A stretch of DNA of 64,000 nt from an uncultured Erysipelotrichaceae bacterium (GTDB lineage Bacteria; Bacillota_I; Bacilli_A; RFN20; CAG-826), in contig OMWW01000003.1 of the NCBI GenBank assembly GCA_900314865.1, forward strand, positions 218,898 through 282,897, written 5' to 3'. Below are positions 37,103 through 46,117 of this stretch, piece by piece. Position 1 is the stretch's first letter; each line of letters begins with the position of its first letter. The notes under the pieces are model-generated. The model searched no databases. It saw only the letters and a program-made list of their open reading frames with translations, and was not told the DNA's origin. The position numbers and the translations under genes were made by a program.

Positions 37103-37912
37103 ATGTTTATTGAGGCACTCATCTTATTAATTGATTTAGGTTTCGTATGTGGTATGACATACCTTTTGCCTATTGGCCAAGCCTATCATTATTGGGTGCC
37201 TTTTATTTTACTGATTCCAGGATACATTATTGGAATTGCCTTAACTTGGTTAATCTTAACTTGTTTCGCTTTACCATTTAAAAAGGATAAAGAATATAAG
37301 AAACCAAATAAGTGGGCAAACTTCTGGTTAACTGAAGCGATTACTTATATCGATAACCATTCTGGTGCGAGAATCAAATTCCGAAATAAAATGGAGCTTC
37401 CTAAAGAGAGATTTCTTCTCGTTTGTAATCATCGTTCAAAATTTGATCCGATGTTATTAACGAAGTTATATGGTCATAAAGGTTTATCGTTTATCTCTAA
37501 ACCAACAAACTTCAAAATCCCTTTAGGCGGCCATTTCATGAAAGCAACATGTTATTTATCAATTGACCGTTATGACAAGCTTAAATCGCTAGAAACGATG
37601 AAAAAAGCGGGAGAATTGATTGAAAGTGGCTTTGTCTCTATTGGAGTGTTTCCTGAAGGAACAAGAAGCGAAGACAACAATCTCCACGAATTCCACGAAG
37701 GAGTGTTCTCTATCGCTAAAAAGGTTAACTGTCCAATTGTGGTGGTAACGCTAGATGGAACAGAAAACATCCATGTTAACTTCCCAAAAAGACGCACCAA
37801 AGTGTATTACGATATGATTGAAATCTTGTATCCAAGTGATTATGAAAACATGATCGCCAAGGAAATAAGCGATCATGTCTATCAAAAGATGTACGAATCT
37901 TTAGGCAAATAA
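37103..37912 (+). CDS. 1-acyl-sn-glycerol-3-phosphate acyltransferase-like protein
   Basis: 269 residues. Two N-terminal hydrophobic segments (about 1-60) precede the PlsC/LPLAT domain with HX4D motif NHRSKFD near residue 112 and GVFPEGTRS near 187. Such enzymes make phosphatidate from lysophosphatidate at the membrane. Placed 14 bases after the lipid kinase. Confidence 0.9.
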   Translation: MFIEALILLIDLGFVCGMTYLLPIGQAYHYWVPFILLIPGYIIGIALTWLILTCFALPFKKDKEYKKPNKWANFWLTEAITYIDNHSGARIKFRNKMELPKERFLLVCNHRSKFDPMLLTKLYGHKGLSFISKPTNFKIPLGGHFMKATCYLSIDRYDKLKSLETMKKAGELIESGFVSIGVFPEGTRSEDNNLHEFHEGVFSIAKKVNCPIVVVTLDGTENIHVNFPKRRTKVYYDMIEILYPSDYENMIAKEISDHVYQKMYESLGK

Positions 37913-37938
37913 AAAAGGGCTAAAGCCCTTTTCTTTTT
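37911..37938. terminator. bidirectional terminator
   Basis: Stem AAAAAAGGGC / GCCCTTTTCTTTTT with a TAAA loop between convergent genes. Confidence 0.9.
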
Positions 37939-37941
37939 ACG

Positions 37942-38745
37942 TTATTTGATATCGCGTTTGTTGAAGATTAATATTCCAAAACCAACGAGAATGGCCGACC
38001 ACACTAATGGGGTCAAAATGCCTGCTAATATCATGTCCCAGGATTGTTTATAAACATCAATATTAAATCCTGCAGAAGAGAATAGTGATACAACATCGTT
38101 AGAATAGAAACCATTCATGAATAATGGATTAATCCACATTGACCAGTGATTTACACCAGTTAAATCATGGGATGCAAATTTGGCGATAAATGTGAATAGT
38201 GGAATGAGTGAGAGCATCACTAACATAACGATAACAATTGGTGTTGAACCACCAATAGCTCTGATTAATGAAGCAAAGAACACTGATAAGGCGGTGACGA
38301 ATACATAGGTGCATATTGTATATACAATATAAAGTCCAACGAATTGTCCTCCTCCAATCTTCATAGCGTCGAATCCGCCAAAGATTGATCCTACAGCAAC
38401 CATCAAAGATACATATGCTGTTAAAAGAATAAATGTGAAAATTAAACCAGTAATGAATAAGCCCAAATAAATCTTGGTTTTATTAATACCAGCAATAATC
38501 TTGTTCCTAATCGTACCATAGGTAAATTCACCAACAGTAAATACAATTAAGTTAATTGGAATGGTTAAGGTGAAGTTACTTCCTGGAGCGGTACACGCTA
38601 ATAAAACGTAATTACCAGATAAGGTTCCGATTGCGTAATATAATAGTGACATCAAGACAATCATTCCGCCACCAATAATCATGGTAACCATGAATGTTTT
38701 GTCTCTAAATAGTTTGAAGACAGAGGCTTTAATGATACTAATCAT
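37942..38745 (-). CDS. ABC-2-type transporter permease
   Basis: 267 residues from ATG 38745, chosen because GGAGGT lies 6 bases upstream and the start overlaps the ATPase stop (ATGATTAG). About six hydrophobic segments, with the general form of ABC-2 export permeases (FTYGTIRNKIIAGINKTKIY). Partner of the ATPase gene upstream. The exported substrate is unknown; antimicrobial-peptide resistance or lipid export are typical roles. Confidence 0.85.
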   Translation of the reverse strand: MISIIKASVFKLFRDKTFMVTMIIGGGMIVLMSLLYYAIGTLSGNYVLLACTAPGSNFTLTIPINLIVFTVGEFTYGTIRNKIIAGINKTKIYLGLFITGLIFTFILLTAYVSLMVAVGSIFGGFDAMKIGGGQFVGLYIVYTICTYVFVTALSVFFASLIRAIGGSTPIVIVMLVMLSLIPLFTFIAKFASHDLTGVNHWSMWINPLFMNGFYSNDVVSLFSSAGFNIDVYKQSWDMILAGILTPLVWSAILVGFGILIFNKRDIK

Positions 38746-39652
38746 TTTTTGTACCTCCAATCATTGATAAATAATACTCTTCTACACTCATTTCTGTAGT
38801 GCGGATATCGGTGATCTCAATATCTTTCTTATTGAGCTTTGTTAATAAGTCTAAAGGTTTGATTTCATCATAGATTCTGATGGAGTTTGGTGTAACCTTC
38901 AAATCGTTTAAGCCGATTTCTTTAAGAGTTTTTTCGAGTTTTCTGATGTCGTGATAACGTAGGTCAATACCCTTCTTGCATTCAGACACTAAATCTTCTG
39001 ATGAGATTTCTTTTAGAAGTTTACCATGACTAATGAAGGCATAATGGGTTGCTACTTTCTCTAATTCAGATAGGATGTGACTTGAAATTAAAAATGTAAT
39101 ACCTTGTTTATTAAGATTGATGATCAAATCTCTAAGTTCAGCAACACCAGTTGGATCAAGCCCATTCATTGGCTCATCAAGCAACATTAATGTTGGCTTA
39201 TTCAACAAAAGTAGGGCAATTCCTAATCTTTGGCGCATACCTAAAGAGAAGTTTCTAGAAGTCTTATTACCAGTATCAGTTAAACCTACTTGTCCTAAGA
39301 TTTCGTTTGCAAATTTGTCAGTATACTTTATTCCGTAATACATGCAAGCATACTTAAGGTTTTGCTTTGCGGTCATTGAAGGTACTAAAGATGGTGCTTC
39401 AACAATTGCAGAAATATTTTTTCTAATCTTGTAGATTTTTTTAGATTTGCTATCTTCGCCGAATAAAGAATATTGACCGCTTGTAGGTAACGCCAAGCCC
39501 ATTAATAGACGAATAATGGTGGTCTTTCCAGAACCGTTTTCGCCAACAAATCCGTAGACTGAGCCTTGAGGAATATTCATATTGACATTATCAACAGCGA
39601 ACTTGCCACTATACTTTTTGCATAAATCTTTTGTTTGTACAATATAGTCCAT
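38738..39652 (-). CDS. ABC transporter ATP-binding protein
   Basis: 304 residues. Walker A GENGSGKTTIIRLL, signature NFSLGMRQRLGIALLLL and Walker B LMLLDEPMNGLDP, followed by a C-terminal regulatory segment of about 90 residues, as in BcrA/NatA-type exporter ATPases. RBS GAAGGAG and a TATAAT (minus strand, 39677-39682) lie upstream. Confidence 0.93.
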   Translation of the reverse strand: MDYIVQTKDLCKKYSGKFAVDNVNMNIPQGSVYGFVGENGSGKTTIIRLLMGLALPTSGQYSLFGEDSKSKKIYKIRKNISAIVEAPSLVPSMTAKQNLKYACMYYGIKYTDKFANEILGQVGLTDTGNKTSRNFSLGMRQRLGIALLLLNKPTLMLLDEPMNGLDPTGVAELRDLIINLNKQGITFLISSHILSELEKVATHYAFISHGKLLKEISSEDLVSECKKGIDLRYHDIRKLEKTLKEIGLNDLKVTPNSIRIYDEIKPLDLLTKLNKKDIEITDIRTTEMSVEEYYLSMIGGTKND

Positions 39653-39733
39653 TTTTTTCTCCTTCCTGCAAGAGATATTATAATGAAATTCTTTTAAAAA
39701 AGAAGAATATTCAGTTTTTTCTAAAAAAAGTAG

Positions 39734-39763
39734 TTGAATGATTTTTAATCATTGGATTACAAT
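39734..39763 (+). promoter_or_regulatory. promoter with embedded palindrome
   Basis: TTGAAT, an 18-base spacer and TACAAT. A perfect inverted repeat AATGATT-TTT-AATCATT (39737-39753) covers the -35 box and spacer, which suggests a repressor site. Confidence 0.55.
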
Positions 39764-39787
39764 AATTAACATAGAGGTAATTTTAAT

Positions 39788-41005
39788 ATGAAAAAAGACA
39801 GAAAATCATTTGATAGTGTATCAAGATTTGCTTTGACTGTTTTAGTTGCGTTAATTATATTTGCTATTTTCGCCAACGCATTCATCATGGTATCTGATAC
39901 ATTGAAAGAAGCTAAATTCCCAGCTTCTGGCACAATCGGAATGCTTTTTGATTACGGCGCAAATGCTGGACACCCAATGAAGATGACCGGTCAAGCCCTT
40001 TCTAACATTGTTGCTTATATCTTCATGTTAGCGGCTATCATTATCTTCATCTTGTCATTAACCTTAGTCAAACATGATAAATCCGTAAAGATTAAATGCG
40101 CTATCTTAGGTTTAGCATTATTTATTCCTGCAACTATCGGTTTAACTGGTGGAACAATTGACTTCTTTGCTCATGGTTTTGCATTCTTAAACAAAACTAA
40201 AGGCTTAGAACCTTCCTTAATTATGGGTTGTTACTTTGTAACATTATTACTCGATGTTGCTTATTTAGTTTTAGCGATTATCAGCTTAAAAGAAGGTATT
40301 GGAACCGCTGTCAAAGTTAATAAAGGTGAAGTTCAATACGAAGCCGAACCAGAAAAGAAAGATGGCAAACACGAAGAAACTCTTGAAGAAAAAGCTGCTA
40401 GAGAAGAAAAAGAAGCTGCCGAAAGAGTTGAACTTCTTAACCAAGTCAGACAAATCGTCAGAGAAGAACTCGATAAACTCGATAGAGTTGTTATCGCTAA
40501 GAGTGTCGTTGCCGTTGCTCAACCAGCACCAGCACCTGCTCCAGCACCAGCTCCAGTAGAAGAAGATAAACTCTCCATTAAGAGAATTCCATTCGCTGAA
40601 AAGATCGTTAAAGCTGACAAAGAAATTCAAGAAAAATACAACGAAATCAAATCTGAATTACTCGCTTATGGCGCTTCTAGTAGAATTTCTATCGCCGGTG
40701 ATACATTCAGATTACATCGTAAACCATACGCTAAGATTACCCTTGTTGGTAAGACCTTAAAAGTTTACTTTGCTTTAAACCCAAGAGACTTTATCGATTC
40801 ACCAATCCCAGTGACTGATGAAGGTGATAAGACATCTTATGAAGAAGTTCCTGCTCTCCTTAAAGTTAAATCTAACCTTGCTGTTAGACGTGCAAAGGAT
40901 TTAGCAGAAATGGCATTCGCTGCTGATGGTATTAAGAAAGAAAATGATCCAGAAGAACACAACTGGGTTAGAGACATCAGAGCTGAATTAAGAGCAAAGA
41001 AATAA
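39788..41005 (+). CDS. uncharacterised four-pass membrane protein with Ala-Pro linker and cytoplasmic domain
   Basis: 405 residues. Four hydrophobic segments lie in the first 175 residues. A highly charged, helix-prone stretch (about 185-235) and an Ala-Pro repeat linker (PAPAPAPAPAPVEE, near 245-258) follow, then a C-terminal domain of about 150 residues: FAEKIVKADKEIQEKYNEIK and YAKITLVGKTLKVYFALNPR. A domain of this general form recurs in uncharacterised Bacillota and Mollicutes proteins. Basic and acidic residues dominate outside the membrane. No function is known to me. Neighbours are an ABC exporter and YggS, which give no clear hint. Confidence 0.7.
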   Translation: MKKDRKSFDSVSRFALTVLVALIIFAIFANAFIMVSDTLKEAKFPASGTIGMLFDYGANAGHPMKMTGQALSNIVAYIFMLAAIIIFILSLTLVKHDKSVKIKCAILGLALFIPATIGLTGGTIDFFAHGFAFLNKTKGLEPSLIMGCYFVTLLLDVAYLVLAIISLKEGIGTAVKVNKGEVQYEAEPEKKDGKHEETLEEKAAREEKEAAERVELLNQVRQIVREELDKLDRVVIAKSVVAVAQPAPAPAPAPAPVEEDKLSIKRIPFAEKIVKADKEIQEKYNEIKSELLAYGASSRISIAGDTFRLHRKPYAKITLVGKTLKVYFALNPRDFIDSPIPVTDEGDKTSYEEVPALLKVKSNLAVRRAKDLAEMAFAADGIKKENDPEEHNWVRDIRAELRAKK

Positions 41006-41026
41006 TTGTTCTTATATCAAAAAAAT

Positions 41027-41060
41027 AGAGAGGTTTCTTAATTGGAATCTCTCTTTTATT
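41027..41060. terminator. terminator between 405-residue protein and yggS
   Basis: Imperfect stem AGAGAGGTTTC / GAATCTCTCT with a following TTTTATTT. Confidence 0.7.
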
Positions 41061-41071
41061 TATATCCTATA

Positions 41072-41701
41072 TTATTTATATAAAATTCTACCTAGTCTAA
41101 TATGAGTAGCGCCTTCTTTAATGGCGGAAAGATAATCATCACTCATTCCCATACTAAGATAAGGGAGTTTGATATTGAATTCTTTTTCTAATTCATCTTT
41201 TAATAGTCTAAGTTTTTCGAATTGTTCATCAGTGTTTAAAGATGACTTAACCGCCATCATCATTAGACCCACGAGATGAATTTTAGAATATTTTAATAAT
41301 TCTTTAATAAATTCTTTGGCTTCATAATATGGAACACCGTTTTTGTTTTCTTCTAGATTGATGGATATTTCCACAAAAGTATCTAGTGGCGACTCTCTAT
41401 ATTTCTCAATTATCTTGGCAAGTTCCAAGGAATCAAGAGAATGGAGAAAATCAATTTTATTGATTATTTCTTTGGCTTTGTTTCTTTGAAGGTGGCCAAT
41501 AAAATGCCATTTGATATCTTTTAAGTCTTTTAAATCTTCATATTTTGAAAGAAAAGAATCAACACGGTTTTCACCAAAATTAGTAATTCCGTTTTGATAC
41601 ATTTCTTTCATAACTCCGCTATCGACATATTTAGTAGCGGCAACAACTGTAACTGAACTAGGAATAGTGGATAAGAAATCCTTGATATCGTTTCGTAACA
41701 T
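41072..41701 (-). CDS. YggS/PLPBP family pyridoxal phosphate homeostasis protein
   Basis: 209 residues, slightly shorter than usual. PLP lysine lies in VVAATKYVDSGVMKEMYQ (normally AVSKT). Other family motifs are NFGENRVDSFLSKY, WHFIGHLQRNKAKEI and LSMGMSDDYLSAIKEGATHI. The N-terminal helix is shortened. The ATG follows a TAATAT box (minus strand, 41708-41713) by six bases, again without a ribosome binding site. Confidence 0.92.
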   Translation of the reverse strand: MLRNDIKDFLSTIPSSVTVVAATKYVDSGVMKEMYQNGITNFGENRVDSFLSKYEDLKDLKDIKWHFIGHLQRNKAKEIINKIDFLHSLDSLELAKIIEKYRESPLDTFVEISINLEENKNGVPYYEAKEFIKELLKYSKIHLVGLMMMAVKSSLNTDEQFEKLRLLKDELEKEFNIKLPYLSMGMSDDYLSAIKEGATHIRLGRILYK

Positions 41702-41754
41702 ATAACTATATTAGCATTAGCACGGAAATTATTTTAAATAATTAATAAATCAAA

Positions 41755-41760
41755 TATAAT
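41755..41760 (+). promoter_or_regulatory. -10 box, leaderless start of 602-residue gene
   Basis: Consensus TATAAT six bases before ATG 41767. Confidence 0.65.
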
Positions 41761-41766
41761 AATTTT

Positions 41767-43575
41767 ATGAACGAATTTAAAAATGATGCTCTATTAGAGC
41801 CCCTTCTATTTTACAAAAACCAATTAAAAGACGCTTTTCATCAAAACGCAGAAACATTTTTTGATGAAATGACAAAAAAAGCAGAAACTGATGTCGGTAA
41901 TAACCAATCCATCTGCGCTAAATATTATAAAGAAGAAGAACAAATCAAAAAGTTAAAAAGCAAAAAAGGTGGTAGAGTCACCGGCCTTGTTTTTACAATC
42001 ATCGGTATTATTCTTCTATTTATTGGTGGTGGTGTTTTTATCGCTTTAGGTGCGATGGGCAAAGTTTCTACAGGCTTAGGCATTGGCCTAGGCGCTGGAA
42101 TGATTGTTGTAGCTATTGCTCTTATCTTCTTAGCGATTTTCTTGAGAAAAAAAATCAAACAACTTAACGCCACCATTGATGAACATCAACAAAAAGCGGA
42201 TAAGTTATTGAAAGAAGCATATGCTTCTATGGCAACATTAAATTCCATGTATGAATGGAATATGGCTGCTAAATTATTTACCAAGACCACACCTTTAATT
42301 CAATTAGACGAAATCTTTGATCCTGCTAAATATCAATACTTACATGATAAATATGGATATAACGAATACACCAAAGGTGATATATCTACTCTCTATGTTC
42401 AATCAGGCTCGATTTTAGGTAATCCTTTTGTCTTTGAAAAGAATTATTGCCAATCGATGAGAGACCACGTCTATACCGGTACTAGAGTAATTACATATAC
42501 AGTCACTGTAAGCGATGGTAAAGGTGGAACTAGAACCGAAGTTAGACATCAAACTTTGGTGGCTCATCATACCGCACCAGAACCATATTATTATTTAGAT
42601 ACATGGCTAATTTACGGTAATGAATCTGCTCCACAATTATCATTCTCCAGATATCCAACTGATATTAACAATATGAGTGAAGGCCAAATCACTCGTTATA
42701 TCAAAGGATTTGATAAGAAGCTTGATAAGATGGTCAAGAAAGACATGCTTAAAGATGATGGTAGCTTTACTCGTTTACATAATGAAGAATTTGAAGCCTT
42801 ATTTAATGCTTTAGATAGAGATAACGAAGTTGAATTCCGCCTTCTTTTTACCCCATTAGGACAAAAGAATATGATTAATCTTCTTAGAGGTAAGGATGTC
42901 GGATTTGGTGATGACTTCATCTTTAAAAAGAGAAAGACTCTTAATTATATTAAGACAGGTCATATGCAAGGCTCTGATTCTTTAGATCGTAGCCCAAATT
43001 CTTTAATGCATTTTGATCACAAAGTCGCTAAACAAATCTTCGTTGATTATGCAGACAAATATCTTAAAGATGTCTATTTTGATTTAGCACCTTTAATTTC
43101 TATTCCTGAATATCAACAACATAAATCTCATGAATACATTTACGAAAAGGGATTTAACCGCAAAGTCACTAATGCAGAAGTAGAGAGTGCCGCCAATTCT
43201 CATGATGTTAACCTATTTAAGCATCCATCCACTCGTTCTAATGGTGTTATTCTTAAGAGTGTATACCAATCCAACTTTGAAGATAGTGATATTGTTAATA
43301 TTGATGCTTATTCCTTCAGTGGAACTGAAAGAGTTACTTTGGTTCCAGTATTAGGTGGAGATGGAAGATTCCATGATGTTCCAGTTAACTGGATTGAATA
43401 CAATCCTATTAAAAAGACTACTCCATTTATTGTAGATAATACTGGTATGAGCCAACAAGAATATCGCAAAGCGAAAGAAGAAGGTAAGTATGACAAACTT
43501 ATCAATAATTTCGGAAATAGTAGTGCTATACTATTTAAGAAGAGACTTATGTCCTTCGTCCCTAAAAACAAATAG
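41767..43575 (+). CDS. uncharacterised membrane protein paired with LemA
   Basis: 602 residues. Cytoplasmic N-terminus of about 70 residues, two adjacent hydrophobic segments (about 72-125, Gly-rich), then about 470 soluble residues. I do not recognise a characterised domain. Visible blocks include SGSILGNPFVFEKNYC, TVSDGKGGTRTEVRHQTLVA, the RLLFTPLGQKNMINLLRG region and SGTERVTLVPVLGGDGR. The LemA-family gene starts 35 bases downstream. Large two-helix membrane proteins beside lemA occur in Mollicutes, so the two probably form one membrane complex. Function unknown. Confidence 0.75.
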   Translation: MNEFKNDALLEPLLFYKNQLKDAFHQNAETFFDEMTKKAETDVGNNQSICAKYYKEEEQIKKLKSKKGGRVTGLVFTIIGIILLFIGGGVFIALGAMGKVSTGLGIGLGAGMIVVAIALIFLAIFLRKKIKQLNATIDEHQQKADKLLKEAYASMATLNSMYEWNMAAKLFTKTTPLIQLDEIFDPAKYQYLHDKYGYNEYTKGDISTLYVQSGSILGNPFVFEKNYCQSMRDHVYTGTRVITYTVTVSDGKGGTRTEVRHQTLVAHHTAPEPYYYLDTWLIYGNESAPQLSFSRYPTDINNMSEGQITRYIKGFDKKLDKMVKKDMLKDDGSFTRLHNEEFEALFNALDRDNEVEFRLLFTPLGQKNMINLLRGKDVGFGDDFIFKKRKTLNYIKTGHMQGSDSLDRSPNSLMHFDHKVAKQIFVDYADKYLKDVYFDLAPLISIPEYQQHKSHEYIYEKGFNRKVTNAEVESAANSHDVNLFKHPSTRSNGVILKSVYQSNFEDSDIVNIDAYSFSGTERVTLVPVLGGDGRFHDVPVNWIEYNPIKKTTPFIVDNTGMSQQEYRKAKEEGKYDKLINNFGNSSAILFKKRLMSFVPKNK

Positions 43576-43609
43576 CACATTTATATAAAGCTATTAAGGA
43601 GGAAAATCT

Positions 43610-44260
43610 ATGGCAAATGAACTCGATGAGATGACTGGGCCTACACTAGATGAAGGTAAAGACATTAATGTCATCGCAAAACAAATCCCAGTTAAAGTAG
43701 GAACAGGTAGTAAAGTTTTTGAATTCTTTTTATGGTTCCCACTCATCATCCCAGGATTAATTTTCTTAGCAATGAAAGTTAGCGCTGGCAATTACTTATC
43801 AAAACTTCAACAAAAAATTCAACATGATGCATCACAAATTGATAATTACTTAGAACAAAGAGTGATGATCTTACAAAACGCTGCTAAGTTACTCGATAAA
43901 GCAATCGACTTAGACAAAGAAACATTCTCAAACATTGCTAAATTACGTAGTAATGGCCAAATGAATGAACAAGCACAAAGCCTTGAAAACGTCAGCAAAG
44001 CTATCAATGTTGCTTTTGAAGCATATCCAGACTTAAAGGCTCACAACGAAATCGCTGATGCTATGCAACAAAACGCATATTTGCAAAAAGAAATTACTGC
44101 CGCTAGAGAACAATACAATGACTCTGTTGCACAATGGAATAGAGACATCTTCTCTTGGCCAACCAAACAAATCGTTGCTGCTAAGAGAGGTTATACAACT
44201 CGTATCCCATTCATTACCAGTAGTGAAATTAAAGCAAAAGCGCGTGACGTATTCTTTTAA
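43610..44260 (+). CDS. LemA family protein
   Basis: 216 residues. One hydrophobic segment at about 40-60, then long helices with the LemA-like layout (YLSKLQQKIQHDASQIDNYL, then EQRVMILQNAAKLLDKAI; LENVSKAINVAFEAYPDLKA). LemA proteins are membrane-anchored four-helix proteins of unclear role. RBS AAGGAGG lies 7 bases upstream. In an operon with the 602-residue membrane protein. Confidence 0.85.
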   Translation: MANELDEMTGPTLDEGKDINVIAKQIPVKVGTGSKVFEFFLWFPLIIPGLIFLAMKVSAGNYLSKLQQKIQHDASQIDNYLEQRVMILQNAAKLLDKAIDLDKETFSNIAKLRSNGQMNEQAQSLENVSKAINVAFEAYPDLKAHNEIADAMQQNAYLQKEITAAREQYNDSVAQWNRDIFSWPTKQIVAAKRGYTTRIPFITSSEIKAKARDVFF

Positions 44261-44273
44261 TTAAGGTGTTTAT

Positions 44274-44825
44274 ATGAAATATAGATGTAAAGTTTGCGGA
44301 CAAATAGTAGAAGTCGCCGAAGGCGAACCATGTCCAATTTGTGGTGCTAGTCACGATAAACTTGTACCATTAGATGAAAGCAAAAAGAGCGAAGAATTAT
44401 CATGGACTTGTGAACACGTTATTGGTGTTGCTAAAGGCGTTGATGAATTCGTTCTTCAAGGATGCAGAGACCACTTCAAAGGTGAATGTAGTGAAGTTGG
44501 TATGTATCTAGCAATGTCTAGACAAGCATTAAGAGAAGGCTATCCAGAAATCGCTTTATTACTCGAACAAATCGCAAAAGAAGAAGCAGAACATGCGGCT
44601 AGATTTGCAGAAATGCTCGGCGAAGTCGTGGAAGCTGATACCAAAAAGAATCTTGAAAAGATGCTCGCTGGTGAAAATGGTGCTTGTGAATCCAAATTCC
44701 AAATCGCTAAAAAGGCAAAGGAACTTGGTTTAGACCCAATTCATGATTCAGTTCATGAAATGGCAAGAGACGAAGCACGTCACGGCAAAGCTCTTGAAGC
44801 AATGCTCAAAAGATATTTCAAATAA
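44274..44825 (+). CDS. reverse rubrerythrin (NADH peroxidase-like)
   Basis: 183 residues. An N-terminal rubredoxin-type zinc/iron site (YRCKVCGQIV ... CPICG) is followed by a diiron ferritin-like domain with EEAEHAARFAEML and DEARHGKALEAML. Rubredoxin at the N-terminus is the reverse of classical rubrerythrin and matches the peroxide-reducing revRbr group of clostridia. The likely role is detoxifying hydrogen peroxide in an anaerobe. It follows lemA by 13 bases. Confidence 0.92.
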   Translation: MKYRCKVCGQIVEVAEGEPCPICGASHDKLVPLDESKKSEELSWTCEHVIGVAKGVDEFVLQGCRDHFKGECSEVGMYLAMSRQALREGYPEIALLLEQIAKEEAEHAARFAEMLGEVVEADTKKNLEKMLAGENGACESKFQIAKKAKELGLDPIHDSVHEMARDEARHGKALEAMLKRYFK

Positions 44826-44845
44826 TATCGATTAAAAAAGAAATT

Positions 44846-44868
44846 GGCTGTTATTAAACAGCCTTTTT
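44846..44868 (+). terminator. terminator after reverse rubrerythrin
   Basis: Perfect stem GGCTGTT / AACAGCC with an ATTA loop, followed by TTTTT. Confidence 0.9.
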
Positions 44869-44871
44869 ATT

Positions 44872-44877
44872 TATAAT
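44872..44877 (+). promoter_or_regulatory. -10 box, leaderless start of rarA
   Basis: Consensus TATAAT immediately after the upstream terminator and six bases before ATG 44884. Confidence 0.65.
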
Positions 44878-44883
44878 TTAAAC

Positions 44884-46116
44884 ATGAGTACTCCATTAGC
44901 AGAGTTTATTAGACCTGAAAAAATAGAAGATATGGTTGGGCAAGAACACCTATTCAAAAAGAATAGTGTTTTTCAAAAGTCTATTTCTAAAAATATCATT
45001 CCTAATATGATTTTTTATGGCCCACCTGGAGTTGGTAAAACCACAGTTGCTAATATCATCGCTAAAAACACAGAAATGTTACTGTGCAAGCTTAATGGTA
45101 CATCAGCTAGTATAGATGATGTTAAGAAAGTAATTGATGACTCTAAAAGCGTTTTTGCCTCAAAAGGTGTGCTTTTATATTTGGATGAAATCCAATATTT
45201 TAATAAGAAGCAACAACAGTCCTTACTTGAATATGTTGAAAAGGGCTACATTACTTTAATTGCCTCAACAACTGAAAACCCATATTTCTATATTTATCCT
45301 GCTTTATTATCTCGTTGCTCAGTTTTTGAATTTAAATCAATCTCAAGCGAAGAGATTAAAAAAGGATTAAAGAGAGTTATTAATCTTAAAAAGATTAAGA
45401 TAGATGAAGAATCACTTGATCTTTTAAGTGTTGCCGCTAATGGGGATATGCGTAAAGCTATCAATAATCTTGAGCTTTTATATAACGCATTGGGTGATAA
45501 AAAAATTACCATCAAAGAAACAAGCGAAATCATTGATAAAGCAAACATCAATTATGATAAGAGTGAAGATCGACATTATGACCATTTAAGCGCTTTGATG
45601 AAATCGCTTAGAGGAAGCGATCCTGATGCTGCTATATTCTACTTAGCAAAGATGCTTGAAGCCGGTGACTTAATCGCTGTTTGTAGACGTATAATGTGCT
45701 CGGTAAACGAAGATGTTGGTTTAGCTTATCCAAGTCTAATTCCAATTATTAAATCATGTGTTGATATTGCCCTACAATTAGGAATGCCTGAAGCTAAATT
45801 GCCACTTAGTAACGCGGTCATTTTAATCGCAACCGCACCAAAGAGTAACTCTGCTTATATGGCTTACGCTAGAGCGTTAGAAGATATTAATTTGGGTAAA
45901 GGAATCTCCATTCCTCGCCATTTACAAAATACTCATTATGATGGTGAAGATGATTTAGAAAAGGGACAGAATTATAAATATCCTCACGATTATAAAAACC
46001 ATTATGTAAATCAACAATATCTTCCAGATGATGTTAAAGACCGCCATTATTACATATACGGAAATAATAAATTAGAGCAAGCATCAAAAGAATACTGGGA
46101 TAAAATAAAAAAATAA
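44884..46116 (+). CDS. rarA: replication-associated recombination protein A (AAA+ ATPase)
   Basis: RarA/MgsA acts at stalled replication forks. 410 residues. Opening block LAEFIRPEKIEDMVGQEHLF, Walker A FYGPPGVGKTTVANIIA, Walker B LLYLDEIQYFNKKQQ, sensor STTENPYF, and the tetramerisation region with PEAKLPLSNAVILIATAPKS. Followed after 1 base by the TPR-like gene. Confidence 0.95.
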   Translation: MSTPLAEFIRPEKIEDMVGQEHLFKKNSVFQKSISKNIIPNMIFYGPPGVGKTTVANIIAKNTEMLLCKLNGTSASIDDVKKVIDDSKSVFASKGVLLYLDEIQYFNKKQQQSLLEYVEKGYITLIASTTENPYFYIYPALLSRCSVFEFKSISSEEIKKGLKRVINLKKIKIDEESLDLLSVAANGDMRKAINNLELLYNALGDKKITIKETSEIIDKANINYDKSEDRHYDHLSALMKSLRGSDPDAAIFYLAKMLEAGDLIAVCRRIMCSVNEDVGLAYPSLIPIIKSCVDIALQLGMPEAKLPLSNAVILIATAPKSNSAYMAYARALEDINLGKGISIPRHLQNTHYDGEDDLEKGQNYKYPHDYKNHYVNQQYLPDDVKDRHYYIYGNNKLEQASKEYWDKIKK

Positions 46117-46117
46117 T

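Noticed and set aside
40520..40560. Repeat at the Ala-Pro codons as a DNA-level repeat element
   Set aside because: It is explained by a PAPAPAP protein linker and has no copies elsewhere.
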